This document shows positions 46,150-57,900 of a DNA stretch of 64,000 nucleotides, piece after piece. The stretch covers positions 19,145,959 through 19,209,958 of the forward strand of contig OU744446.1 of NCBI GenBank assembly GCA_916610825.1, read 5' to 3'. Made by a program: the position numbers and the translations under genes. Source of the stretch: Haliclystus octoradiatus. Its lineage: Eukaryota; Cnidaria; Staurozoa; Stauromedusae; Haliclystidae. How positions within the stretch are numbered: position 1 is the first letter of the stretch; every line of letters starts with the position of its first letter. A model generated the notes under the pieces. It made no database searches and was not told the DNA's origin. It was given only the letters and a program-made list of their open reading frames with translations.

Positions 46150-49100
46150 ATGCCTTCTATATCAATTTTATTAATACTTTTTCATATTTTACTTTCAAAT
46201 TTGCAATCTTGTAAATCTTCAATCCCAGCGTGCCCACAACCGAGAGGGGGATTAGGTACTGTAAGAATTAATTTAAATTTTATGTTGCAACATTTTGTTC
46301 ATAAATGTCATAAACCAACATAAATGAAAACGTTCTTCAAATATCTATCCTGTAAAATATTTTTGTTGTAAAAATTGTAGTGTTACATATATAAATTTAT
46401 ATATTATTATTAATAAGTCTTGTGTGAAAAAGCTTTGCAGTTTATCAAGTTCTGAATAAATGATGATGATCTTTCACTAGTTCAAAACCGATAATTGTAC
46501 TGGTATACATATATAGTAAAAATGCAGCATAATTCGGTTCAGAAAAAATGGTATTTAATGAGATGCTTTCAACCTTAAAGTTTAGATGGCGTTTTGTTTC
46601 GTATGTTCACTTGATGGTTACAAATAGGAGATATATACCCTCACACGAAGTAATTGCCAAAATCAGGACGTCTGATAATTGCAACTAGTGTTTACAACAT
46701 CATGGCGTGCACAAGCAGAAATGACGTGATCACAATTCTACATTAAAACTTCACGAAGAATAAAAATATTTCCAAATTTTATATTCAAATGACTCTTTCC
46801 TGAATAAACATTTAAAATAGCGCCTTTCGTGATAGATAATAGCACTGTTCTTAACTAACGTGCGCCGCACTTCTCAAGGGTCAAACGTATTCTATTGTCA
46901 AACGCGTATTTTCGTCGATGAATATTTTTCACGACCTGTACTCAAGCAACGGACAGGAGAGTTTGATTTGACAGACTTGGCATGCGCGATATTATCATTT
47001 TTAATTTTTGCAATTAATTCTGTTAATGTCTGTATAATTGCTATGGCTATGGGAGAGAGTATCTTTTCATAATGTTTTGTATCGTGAATTTGTGTTATTT
47101 ACAAGTTTCTTTGTCAGCTATGTCTGACCGTGATTTGTGGCGTTCTTTGTGTAGCAAATATGTAAGGCGTAAGAGGGACGGCACATTCCTATAATGTGAC
47201 TGTTTATACTACTACTACGATATTGCTCTTTTCCAAACTTTCTTATTAATTGGCGGTCTGATAGTTTCATTTACAATAAACACCCATAAAACGACACCTT
47301 GGTAGCAGACATAAAATACAAACTAGGTGCTTAATGCTAATCACCATTCGAGGGAATACGATTGGGACGTTATTAGTGTATTAGGATTATGTGGAGATTG
47401 TAATTTTTAACTCGTTTGTTTTTAGTTTTGGCATGCAGACATCATATACGTTCCAGTAAGTGAAATGCAGAATGGGGGCGGCAGGAGGTTTTGCACTGAG
47501 ATCTGTTATGTTAGACACTCCATCGGACGGATGTTCCTTGCGCGTTGGTGTTACAAGAAGGTCTACGAAAGCTGTAATAATGATCCTTGCCGATGTAAAA
47601 GATGGTTTGCATATATAGTTCGATATTTGTAAAAGGGATGGATGCTCGTGTAAGGAATGCAACGAAAAATGCAGCTAGCCTCCTATAGAATCAATCCATA
47701 CATCGTCTATCTGCCAAATTGCTGTACTGATGGATCCGTAATAATTCTATTCCTATAGTCTTCAACGAAACCTCTCGAATGTAGACTATGGGTGTGCGTA
47801 TATGGTACACACGGAGACGGAAATGTGGTGCTGATGATACATATTTTATGACTTTCAATTCCATCAGCTCAAATATCGTCAAGTCTTATCCACATGAAGT
47901 CATTAATAACTTATCCAAGTATAGGGATATTTGTCAAGTTCTTTCCAATGCAAGTGGAGATTATTAATTGATGTATAAGATCGATATCTCTCCATCTTTC
48001 TTGCTTGTGAATGGTTTGGCAACTGCGGATGCATATTAGATGCAGAAAATAGGTGACATACAGGAAAAAATAATTTTGATTAGCTAGAACTGTCGACAAA
48101 CGTTATGCTGCAGTACTTAACCAGCATTATTTCATATGAGCGAATCATTCATAAACATAAAATTATCCAATATAAAATGTAGGAAATCAATACCCTTCAG
48201 TGATTTCTTTCTGTTTTATTTAAGGCACCGCTCTTCGTATTTGCGATTCAGGTGAAGAATGCGTTTCTCCGTCATGTTATTGCTATACTGAATCAATACC
48301 ATTTGATTTACCGGCTAGTGAAATCCCGCAAATAGTTATGCCAATATTCGATGATGGAATCTACGAACAACTGTTTACACATTATAGCCAAATATTCTCA
48401 ACAGAAAGACATAATCCAAATGGATGTCGGATAACTGGAACATTCTATATAACACATCAACGTTCAGACTATAATTTCGTACGTAAATTATATGAATGGG
48501 GGAATGAGGTAGCTGATCATTTGTGTACTCATCCATTCATTGGTCCAACGTTAGATCAAGGCTCTTCTTACAACTGGACGGAAGAAATGGAATGTCGAAG
48601 GCTTCACTTGGAAAAATAGGTTGGCCCAGGAATAACGAAAGGCTTACCTTACTTCCTTAAAGATGAAACACAATTTCAATACTTACATGACAATGGTTTC
48701 GACTATGACTCATCTATCGCAATTGTATTTGACAAAACCCTTTACTGGCCATTTACATTTGATCATGAATACAATGAAACGTGTCGATTCAAAGGGTGCC
48801 CAAAACGTAATATTACCAATTTACCATTGATCATAATTACGTGTGTGTTACACTGTATACCCTATTTACCATCCGAAAAGAAGACAGTGCTGTCACAGTA
48901 TAGTAATGTGACGGAACAAAGGTATCATATCACAAAATGCGATAAGCTCCCATACAACCATTCTATTTCCAAGGACGCGCTTATTTTTGATAAGTGACGA
49001 CAAGAGCAGAAATGCCTATTACTAGTATCAGACTCGAAAAATCGAATAAATTTCAACATTGCTCTCCGGCAGACCAGAGTGATGCATTTCGTCAGTGCGA

Positions 49101-50880
49101 AAGAAATCATAGAATAAATTTTTTAAACTTTGAGAAGTTCTTGCACGCTTTAATATGTTGGGTATGGTTTTGGCATCTTTAAATTTCGTAAAATCTCTTG
49201 AAGTTTTGAAATGCCAAAGATCTATTTGAGATCAACATCCTAAAATGAGCAATAATTCCACTAAAAGATATTTGAAAATAGTTTATGGAGGCAATACCCT
49301 CGCTACTTCAACACAAACATAATGTTTGGACAGCTAATAAATAAATGAGTAGCCTGCAATACAATGTAGTCTGTTGGCATTACGTAAGCAAAATGACGTG
49401 GCATTTCACTGGAGTCCGATCCGGATATGTAACCGTAAAATGGAAGCAGGCTAACGTGTGGTGTCCGGAGTTGAATCTGCCACATCAAGGTTTGCCATGA
49501 GTGTTTGTCTAAAGCCAATTGATCTAAAGCCATCACCGGAATGCTTTGCCGAGCGGAGCGATAACAAATTTTCGGTTTTTAAGAGATCCTATCGGGCCCA
49601 CAATTTCTCTCGTCTGTCCTGATCAAACATCAAAAGTTGAAGATAATTGTCTCTATGTACAGTATTCATGATCTGTGAAGAATTACGAGAACTCTTCTAT
49701 TTCTACTCTTAGAAAGCGAACATCACCATATTCCTTTGACGTTTCTTCCCTCTTTTGCCGACTGGAGACAAGGAAGAATTGCCAACTGGCCAAATGGCCA
49801 GGGAGTGTCATGCCTCCAATACCCCCATACTAGGGAAGGCCCTGACAATGCATTCAGCAAACGCAAAAACCGTCAGAGAGTTATGTTGGATAATGCAGAA
49901 GAATTCTCGAATGTAGCCTGTGTCATTACTGCAGTATACATATGCATTTTAATATTATTTTTCAATTATCTTCGTTTGCAGGCAAATATCCTGGTCTGTT
50001 TGAAGTCCCTCTTGCGTTTGAAGATTCTAATGGCGTAGCATGTTAAATGTTTGATGATTACAGAGTAAATCCAACCACTCAAGAGGAGACATTACAATAT
50101 CTACTACGAAATTTCAATCGAGATTATTATACAAACAGAGCACCATTCACATTATTTGGACACGGTTCCTATTTTACAAGTACTCCGGCAAGATTGCTAG
50201 GTGAGATTAATTTATTTAATTATAAGGAATTTGTGTTGCTTGTGCAAGCGATGAATTATACCCTCTTCCTACTACAGTCTTGGTAATCTTCATGCTGAAA
50301 TATATTCTTTCACCTTTTTTTGTTCTATTGCACGTGAACAGTTCAAGTTCATGAACTATGACTGAAGGCTTTAGTACAGTTCATGAGATGGTAATGAAAT
50401 TCACCTATTATTAAAATTGCAAGGACTGTTAACGTCGTTAACCAACTTTCGCAGGAAAAACCCTGCTCAGATATACATGGCTCAATAAGGAAGAGCAACA
50501 AGCTCAGAATTATAAGTATAAAAGCAGCACGGATTTCCCTTCGTCGTCGTCATCAGCATTCATACTGCAGCTTGATAAGCTATATAAGAGAGTCGTTTTT
50601 TTACAGGACTGATTGATTTCCGCATTAGAATTTCAATATTAATAGAACCTATTTTATTCGACTTTGACAAGGGAGTAAAGCATTAGTCAAATTCTCGTAA
50701 TAGGAATCAATTGAGTCACCATCTGATCAAAATCAAATTCCAAATTCTTCTCTCTTTTTATATTTTATAGCATACATTTAGTTTCTGGATCATGTCTTGG
50801 CGTTAGGTGATGTCTACGTCGTTTCTGTTGAAAAAACTTGGAGGCTTAGATGAGGAACTCAACTTTATTGGAACATTTAA
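46150..50880 (+). pseudogene. Chitin-deacetylase-like (polysaccharide deacetylase) pseudogene
   Basis: Four exon relics join in phase: 46150-46255, 48225-48806, 49982-50200 and 50771 to about 50880. Exon 1 encodes a signal peptide (MPSISILLILFHILLSNLQS) and a Cys/Pro stretch. Exon 2 holds IPQIVMPIFDDGIY (family TFDD, catalytic Asp), NPNGCRITGTFYITH, VADHLCTH (the metal-binding HxxxH) and FDYDSSI. Exon 3 holds KYPGLFEVPL and TNRAPFTLFGHGSYF; exon 4 has FLDHVLALGDVYVVSVEKTW. These are the ordered blocks of secreted CDA-like proteins of animals. In-frame stops occur at 48617 (TAG), 50044 (TAA), 50779 (TAG) and 50851 (TGA). The Arg of the RAPF/Y motif in exon 2 is lost. Donors and acceptors (AAAC|GTAATA, TTGCAG|GC, CTAG|GTGAGA, TATAG|CA) remain consensus. 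It would have removed acetyl groups from chitin or related glycans outside the cell. It now looks dead but not old. Confidence 0.8.
47073..48224. other. Intron 1 of the deacetylase pseudogene, part with long frames
   Basis: Holds modest open frames on both strands (for example 47387-47662, -) with somewhat higher GC than surroundings, but nothing I recognise. No extra exon is needed here because exons 1 and 2 join in phase. Confidence 0.3.
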
Positions 50881-51453
50881 AAACCCTCAAGCCCTGGGAG
50901 AACACGTGACGAATGATGCAATGATAACTTTTTTTGTATATCCGTTGGGAAGGCTTGAATCAATCTTTCCTTACAAATAACTCATACATAGCTAGTTCGG
51001 TAAAATGTATAATTGTTTTTAATGTCTGATGCTCATGCATGTATGCAGGGTTAATGAATGAGATAAACATGAACTACTTTTCTAAAATCCAACACATTAA
51101 TTTGGAATCTCATGGCGTATTGTCTCTACCAGATGATGATGCAGTAGAATCCGGTTCTGGAAATACCGGTATAAAAAGTATGACAACAACTGAATTCTCT
51201 CATTTAATATAGCTTAAAAAGCTGCATTGCAAATATCAAACATAAAAAACTACCGTTTGATGACGTAGCCTTTCGTTAGTTATTACAGTAAATTGTTTCA
51301 GAAGGCCAAATTATAAAATACCTTGAGTTATTCCACTCAAATGAAATCAACAAATCAACAAATCAACAAATAGAAACTAGATTTTTTAAAGTTGAACCAT
51401 TCTTCACTTTCCTATTATTTAAGGGGTTCACATCCCCCTCGTCTCTACACCAC

Positions 51454-51648
51454 GACAAACAGTTCATGGACTTCACAAACTTTCATCAATGTTAAATGGT
51501 CCAATGTTCGTGAACTTTTTCACAAACAGTCATGAACTTTACAAACTTTCACGAACTGTTTATGATCCCTTATAAACAGTTCATGGACTAGTTCATGAAT
51601 GTTAAATGGCCCAATTTTCACGAACTTTTTCATGAACTGTTTTCACAG
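51454..51648. repeat. GTTCATGAAC-family element, diverged
   Basis: Several blocks of CAGTTCATGGAC, TGTTAAATGGCCCAATTTT and TTCATGAACTGTTTTCACAG. It lies between the deacetylase pseudogene and the 3' end of mre11. Confidence 0.75.
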
Positions 51649-51990
51649 AGACATCCATTTATGCTCCATCAATTACATCAGCAAACAAACTATCACTTAA
51701 AGTTCAAATGAATAATTTATGTGATTTTGTTCATGAAAAAGAAAGCAGACACAATATCAGAGATGTCCAAACTGTTGTGAACTACATTTTTAAATTCATC
51801 ATAATTCTTAACTCAATATTTCACCCCCTATTAATTAAATGAGTTTATATATAATTGTATTTACAAAGAACCAATAAGTAAGGTGTTGAAAAGATAACAA
51901 CATCTGTATTGATTACAGTAAAAAAGTTGATAAAATTGTTTTGGAAAATAAATGGAAATAGTACCTGTTGTAATTAAGACGTACATACGT

Positions 51991-54900
51991 TTATTTGTGT
52001 CTTTTCTTTGTCACTTGCGATGACCAAACCCTATCACTTTCATCTTCTTCACTTTCATCATCCTATAATACAAAAGGTACCCATTAAGATGATTGAAGTT
52101 GTGTATACTTGTTCATGTGACAGTAGATGAGCTTGGGTGTTACCTTATGGAACACAATCTGAGTGATTGCTCAAGGCATCCATTTCCCGAAGGTATCAAA
52201 TCAGTGTTCAATGATTCTAGCTTTTCTGTTATCAATACGATATTCATGCTCATTTACGATCATTACAAACAAGTGCGGTTCGATGTTAAATTCATCAAAA
52301 CCGATTCTACAATTTTGAAGCCCGATCCGATATAATTTTTCAAAATGCCCATCCGATATCAGGAAAAATTGCAACAATACAATGATATTATGCAAACATA
52401 ATTTCTAGTTGATGAAGATACAACAGAGGCAACAATGCATACACTATACAGTAATACACATTCTAAAATATCACGAAGGTTTTCTGCGATCTGATTGGTC
52501 GAAAGAGCGTGCATGAAATCCTAGGGTAAAACATGGCTCCGAAAACCGGGAAAAACCGCAAGCTTCAAAAAGTTTGATCTGTGATAAAATACTATAAAAT
52601 ACAGACTTTATAACTTTTTGATAACAATCCAATAAATATCTCAATAATGGCTATGATTTACAAAACGACATTTAGCTCAAGATGCTTATATTTATTGAAA
52701 AGCGTGGTAAATGAGTTCTTGGTCGTGTAACATGCAAAATAAAAACACCGAATGAAAGACAATTATAGGCTACGCTTTTCAAGGTAAACCTAAAATTTAA
52801 ATAACAATTACTGCATTAATTTGCTAAAGAACTATTGTACCACCTACATTACAGACGTTCCTGTATATGTCTTTCTTTATTCGACAATATCTATCTTGTT
52901 GTGGGATTCTCTTTGCTCGGTTTATGAATTGAAATTGAATTTTAAATTGTGAATTCATGAATTGAAAATTCACCGTCGAATGAGATTCCGACATTTGTTT
53001 TATTTTACAAAAGGGTGCCACATGCTAGCAAATGTTTGTATTCATATTTACTAAACTCGAAAATGTTGGGAGACATTGGGGAAGCTAAAAATCACTCGCT
53101 CGGAGCTCATGATTTTTTAGCGCTTCATTCGTGTCTCCCAACATTTTCTCGTTTAGTAAATATGAATACAAACATGGCAAGTATGTGGTAACCCTTTAGT
53201 AATACACACTATTCGTCATCATAAATGCATGGGAAAGATTTGTTGAAATAATCTAGATGTAATAACCACAATTGTGTATAAGATAATTTCAATTCCCGAG
53301 AGGATACATCTTTAAAATGTAAAGAGTGGCTGTCATATTGGATATTGGATCTAACCTGGATGCGATGAAAAGATACTAAAAGACTTACAATTAACTGAAT
53401 GACATTTGATGACTGCTTCGTACTTTTAGTAGCCCTGAAAATAAAATGCATTAAACATAATTTACAAGTCATCATATCTAATGAACTTAGAATTATTTAT
53501 GTCCAAGAATTGTTAATATATAAAATGAACCTTTCATAATAAACTTTTGCTATATGTAATACATTAACCCAATTAATAAATATGCTTGATAGTTATCAAT
53601 TTCATTAATGATAGAGATGGCTTGGAATCAGTGATCTATCATCATTGTTGTTTATATATCTTGCAAGTACAATACTGAATTATAAATTTCACCAACATTG
53701 TTATTATGAAAGACAGCGGACAATTTTACCTTGATTTAGTTGATGACGTTGATTTACCGTTTCGCCTTGTTGAGCTGTCTTCATCTGAGTCCTAAAGTCG
53801 GAAGAAGCACACAGTCGCAGGGCATCTATATTTTTCATAACAAGGTGTGTTACATGATATTGAGTCACTTAAACTATTACAGGCTGTGGATTTCAGTTGC
53901 ATACATGAAGATAGTTTGCATTAAAATTAATGTTCTCTCTCTCTGTGAACAGGATGCCACTTTCCGATATCCGCTAGCAACTGATATCCTTGTGAATCCA
54001 TGCTAAATTAACATGGAAAATACGCCTTTGCCCTATAATTGAGTGGGACTGATTCATTCCATTACCTTGCCAATATATGTCCGATATCATTCCTACTTAC
54101 CTACAGTAGTCTATATGGGGAGGTAAGCATATTTGAGCAAGACAAAAATTATACTCAAATTAAAATATACAGTTAGAGTGAAACAACCATAACTTTTTTT
54201 AATTAAAATATGGTTCCAGCTGAACAATTTCTGGCATATTTGTTAATTTTTAAATTTCATCAAACGCTAACCTTGTGCATATTAAAGTCAGACCGTGATT
54301 ACAACACCTCAAGTAGGACATAATTCAATCATAATGCTAGACTAGGGATGAGAACATTACGGATTCTTACATCGTCATATCCATCACAAAAACATGATGC
54401 ATAAGAAAGTTTACAGCGTGAAAGAAAAAAATACTGATTCAATGTGAACGAATTATACAATGCTTGAATTTTACCTCTATCACAAAACCTCGTGTTTTGT
54501 CGTTAGAAACCATAAATGCTGGAAAAGAGGAGAACAGTGGAGAGCATTCAGAAGGAAGCAAATTGAAAGGTGAAAAAACTAAACATGATATGATATAGCT
54601 CAAACTCACAATCCATGGTTTTAGACGAGCCTTGCTTTGCCCCCCTACCACGACCACGTCCTCTTCCCCTTGTGCTTGCACCTCTTTGAGAAGATCCTCT
54701 TGCACGTCCTTTGCCTCTTGCTCTACTGGCAGGAGCTTTTGAAGTAGAGGCATTGGCTTCTTCATCAGAATTATCATCATCATTGTCATCGGAATGAGCC
54801 TGTGAACCTCCTCTCAGGTTCCTTGCCTCTTCTAAAGCCTAGAAGAATAAGCACAGCATCATTAATGTGTATTTTGTAACCTATCCACGTCAAAAAGAAG

Positions 54901-57900
54901 AGAACAGTTCACAATTTACCAAACATCTCATATTGGTAGTAACATCAGGATGCAGAATGTTACACAGACAAATGGTACATTTGTCATACAGTTCATGAAG
55001 AACAAGTAATTTAACGTTCATGGACAGATCATGAACTTTTATGAACGTTGGTGTTTGTACATGAGCAATTCACAAATGTTTGGTAAAGATCATAAGACTC
55101 ATTAACAGTCCATGAACTCAGTGAATTTCTTGCCAGGGCTGCTTGAAGAGTTTTCTTACCAGTTTCTCCAAGGAATGAAATAAAAAAGGCACATTGTTAC
55201 CTTTTGAATGTCTTGATTGTCTTTGTCTTCATCAGCTGCAGCACTACATTGCTTTGATCTTACTTTCCTTATCTCATCATCAAGATCAGTACTCTGTAAA
55301 TTTCTTTTGAATAAATCCGTTTGGGTTTCTCTGAGCTGCCATCTTACTAAATCAGAAATAGCATCTCTCTCGTCCTTATCAATAAATTCTTTCAAGGCTC
55401 TTAACATTCTCTTCTCTGACAACACATTGAACTGCAGCGACTACAAATAGAGTCATTGTGAAGAATTTGAATATATCTTTACTTTTTATTTTACAATGAA
55501 CACAATACATGTTTAGATCATTTGCACAATCATCAGGTTAAATCACTGTTGTGATGGTTGGTACAACAGTACAAAGCAACACAAAATATTCTGAAATAAG
55601 GTCAATCGTATGGGTTTGTAATAAATTATATGACAAATTGTATTTTCTTAATTTTATGCATGAAACTTAAACAGAATAACATGTCTCAACATTGAATGAT
55701 GAAGTGTACAATTGTGAAGAGTGGCACAGATCTATCTCATCTATGTTTGTGAATAGCTATTAATGAGATTATTAACATGGTTACATTTCATGAACCGTGA
55801 CACTTTCCAGGGACTGCGCATCATTGAAATTGAGCAGCTCAAGGACAACAACTATGGACATCTCATAGATAGTTTACAAAGAAAAAATTATTTAAATTGA
55901 AATAGCACATTTTATGAATCGTTTGCTGTCGTCTGACATTCATGAATTCCCAACCGCGTGTTCTTGGAACGAATTGAGTATGTCCTTGTAATACCCATTT
56001 CAGAACGAGGCTATTCAATGTTCATGTGATTAAATTTGTCCCACATTGGTTGAATAGAGTTTACATACATCATCTTCCACTAATAAATCTTCAAGTTGAA
56101 CAACATCACCGACACTAGCCAGCATTCTCTCCAGTCTTTTATTGTCGCTTATATCTAAATAACAATAGATAATAATGGAGAAAAAATCCATGAATGTCTA
56201 GACTGTTCCAAATAAATAATTGAAACAAATCATTTGCATCAACCATTTTATTGTTCTAATAGGTTGCAAAATATCGAGTTCAAAATTAAAAAAAATATAT
56301 AAGCAAATTCCAGTATAGCATTTTTGATAGTTTCTTCAATGTGTAAGGTATCAACAGAAATTCTACAGTGGTATTCAAAAGTACATTATCAGAGTACATA
56401 TATGCTTCAAAGTGATGCATTTTGAACGTATGACTTCCATTGTGATTGTTGAAGATCTGTATGTGATAAAGTTGCACTAGATTGGTATTAAAGGATACAC
56501 ACTTGCCGTGTTTGTATTCATATTTAGCAAATGGGAAAAAGTTTGGAGACTCGAGTGATTATGTGCTAAATATCACAAGCTCCCAAGTGTCTCCCAGGTT
56601 TTTTGACTTCAGTAAATATGAATACAAGCAGTTGCAGGTGTGGTAACCTTTTTCTAAATAGACTAAACGCCAGGAATATCATTCGACAGTAAATTTTCAA
56701 TTAATGAACTCACAACTTCAATTTCAATTCATAGACCAAGCAAAAGGAATTCCACAACAACATAGATATTGTTGAATAAACAAAAACGATGTATGTAATA
56801 TAAATTGTACAATAATTTTCGAGAAACTGAATGTACTAATTGTTATTTAAATTTTAGGTTGAAACCTTGAAACAGCATAGACTACCTTTAATTTTCTTCC
56901 TTCTGTGTTTTTATTTTGCACGCCCCACAACCAGTCGCTCATTTACCACGCTTTTCAATAAAAGTTATCATCGCTTTGTAAATCGTTGCCATAATTTAGA
57001 CATTTATTGGATTAGGAGTAGACAAAGCTCTTCTGGTGTTTGGAGCCATGCTTTACTCAAGACTACATGCACACTCTTTTGACCAATAAGATTTCAGAAA
57101 ACCTTTGTGATATTTTAGAATGCACAAGCACTGTAAAGAAACTGCTTGTTGATCGTTGCAATACACAATAAGGATAAATTCACAACAAAAACTGTGGTTG
57201 GATTATCAAGCATATATATAAATTACTATTTAATTAATTCAAGTACGATTCTAATCATGTATCTATGATATTGAAAATGAATAGTTGTTTTAAAATCAAA
57301 AAATCATATTTCAAGTAAAAATTCCACCAAAATTTATTAATCAAAGATGTTGAGGGACATTTGTGGTGTTGCATTGCAATGGTTTCAATCTTTTTTGCCG
57401 AATGAAATTCACTTTGCAAGATCTTAGAAATTTACAGGTAACTTTTCGTACAGTACAACTAAAATGTCCAATTGATAAAACATAATTATTGCACTATCAC
57501 ATCAGGTATGGCAGATTTTCAGTCTACCAGGCCAAATAATAATCATAATAATAATTATTTATATCTTATAGTATCATTTCTATATTCAATCAAATGGTGA
57601 GTAGCTAGCTGATGTGTATTTCCATTTATTTATATTACACTCAACAAAATAGAAGATGGTGCTCAGTTATGTAAGCCTACTCTGACACCAAAATGCTGAG
57701 TGCGTAATGAGACATGACATTGAGAATTAAAGAGTCACAAGCCGTTACTTGAGTTTCTTAAGTTACTAATTTGTTAACAACTAATTGCTAACCAAATCAT
57801 TGATCAGTATTACATTCAATGATTTTATACATGTATAAGCCTATATTTGTTAGATTTGTGTAGGAAATAAAATCACTAGTTACATCTTCAGGAATCAACC

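Noticed and set aside
48338-48619. Treating the short frame ending at the TAG as a complete small deacetylase
   Set aside because: Homology continues in the same frame past the stop to 48806 and on into 49982-50200, so this is a broken longer gene.
49736-50038. 100-codon plus frame as an extra deacetylase exon
   Set aside because: Exon 2 (ending 48806) and exon 3 (starting 49982) already join in phase with continuous homology, and this frame has none.
48617-50853. Stop-codon readthrough or an altered genetic code in the deacetylase gene
   Set aside because: The stops are of all three kinds (TAG, TAA, TGA), and mre11, astacin and innexin in the same window use standard codons.
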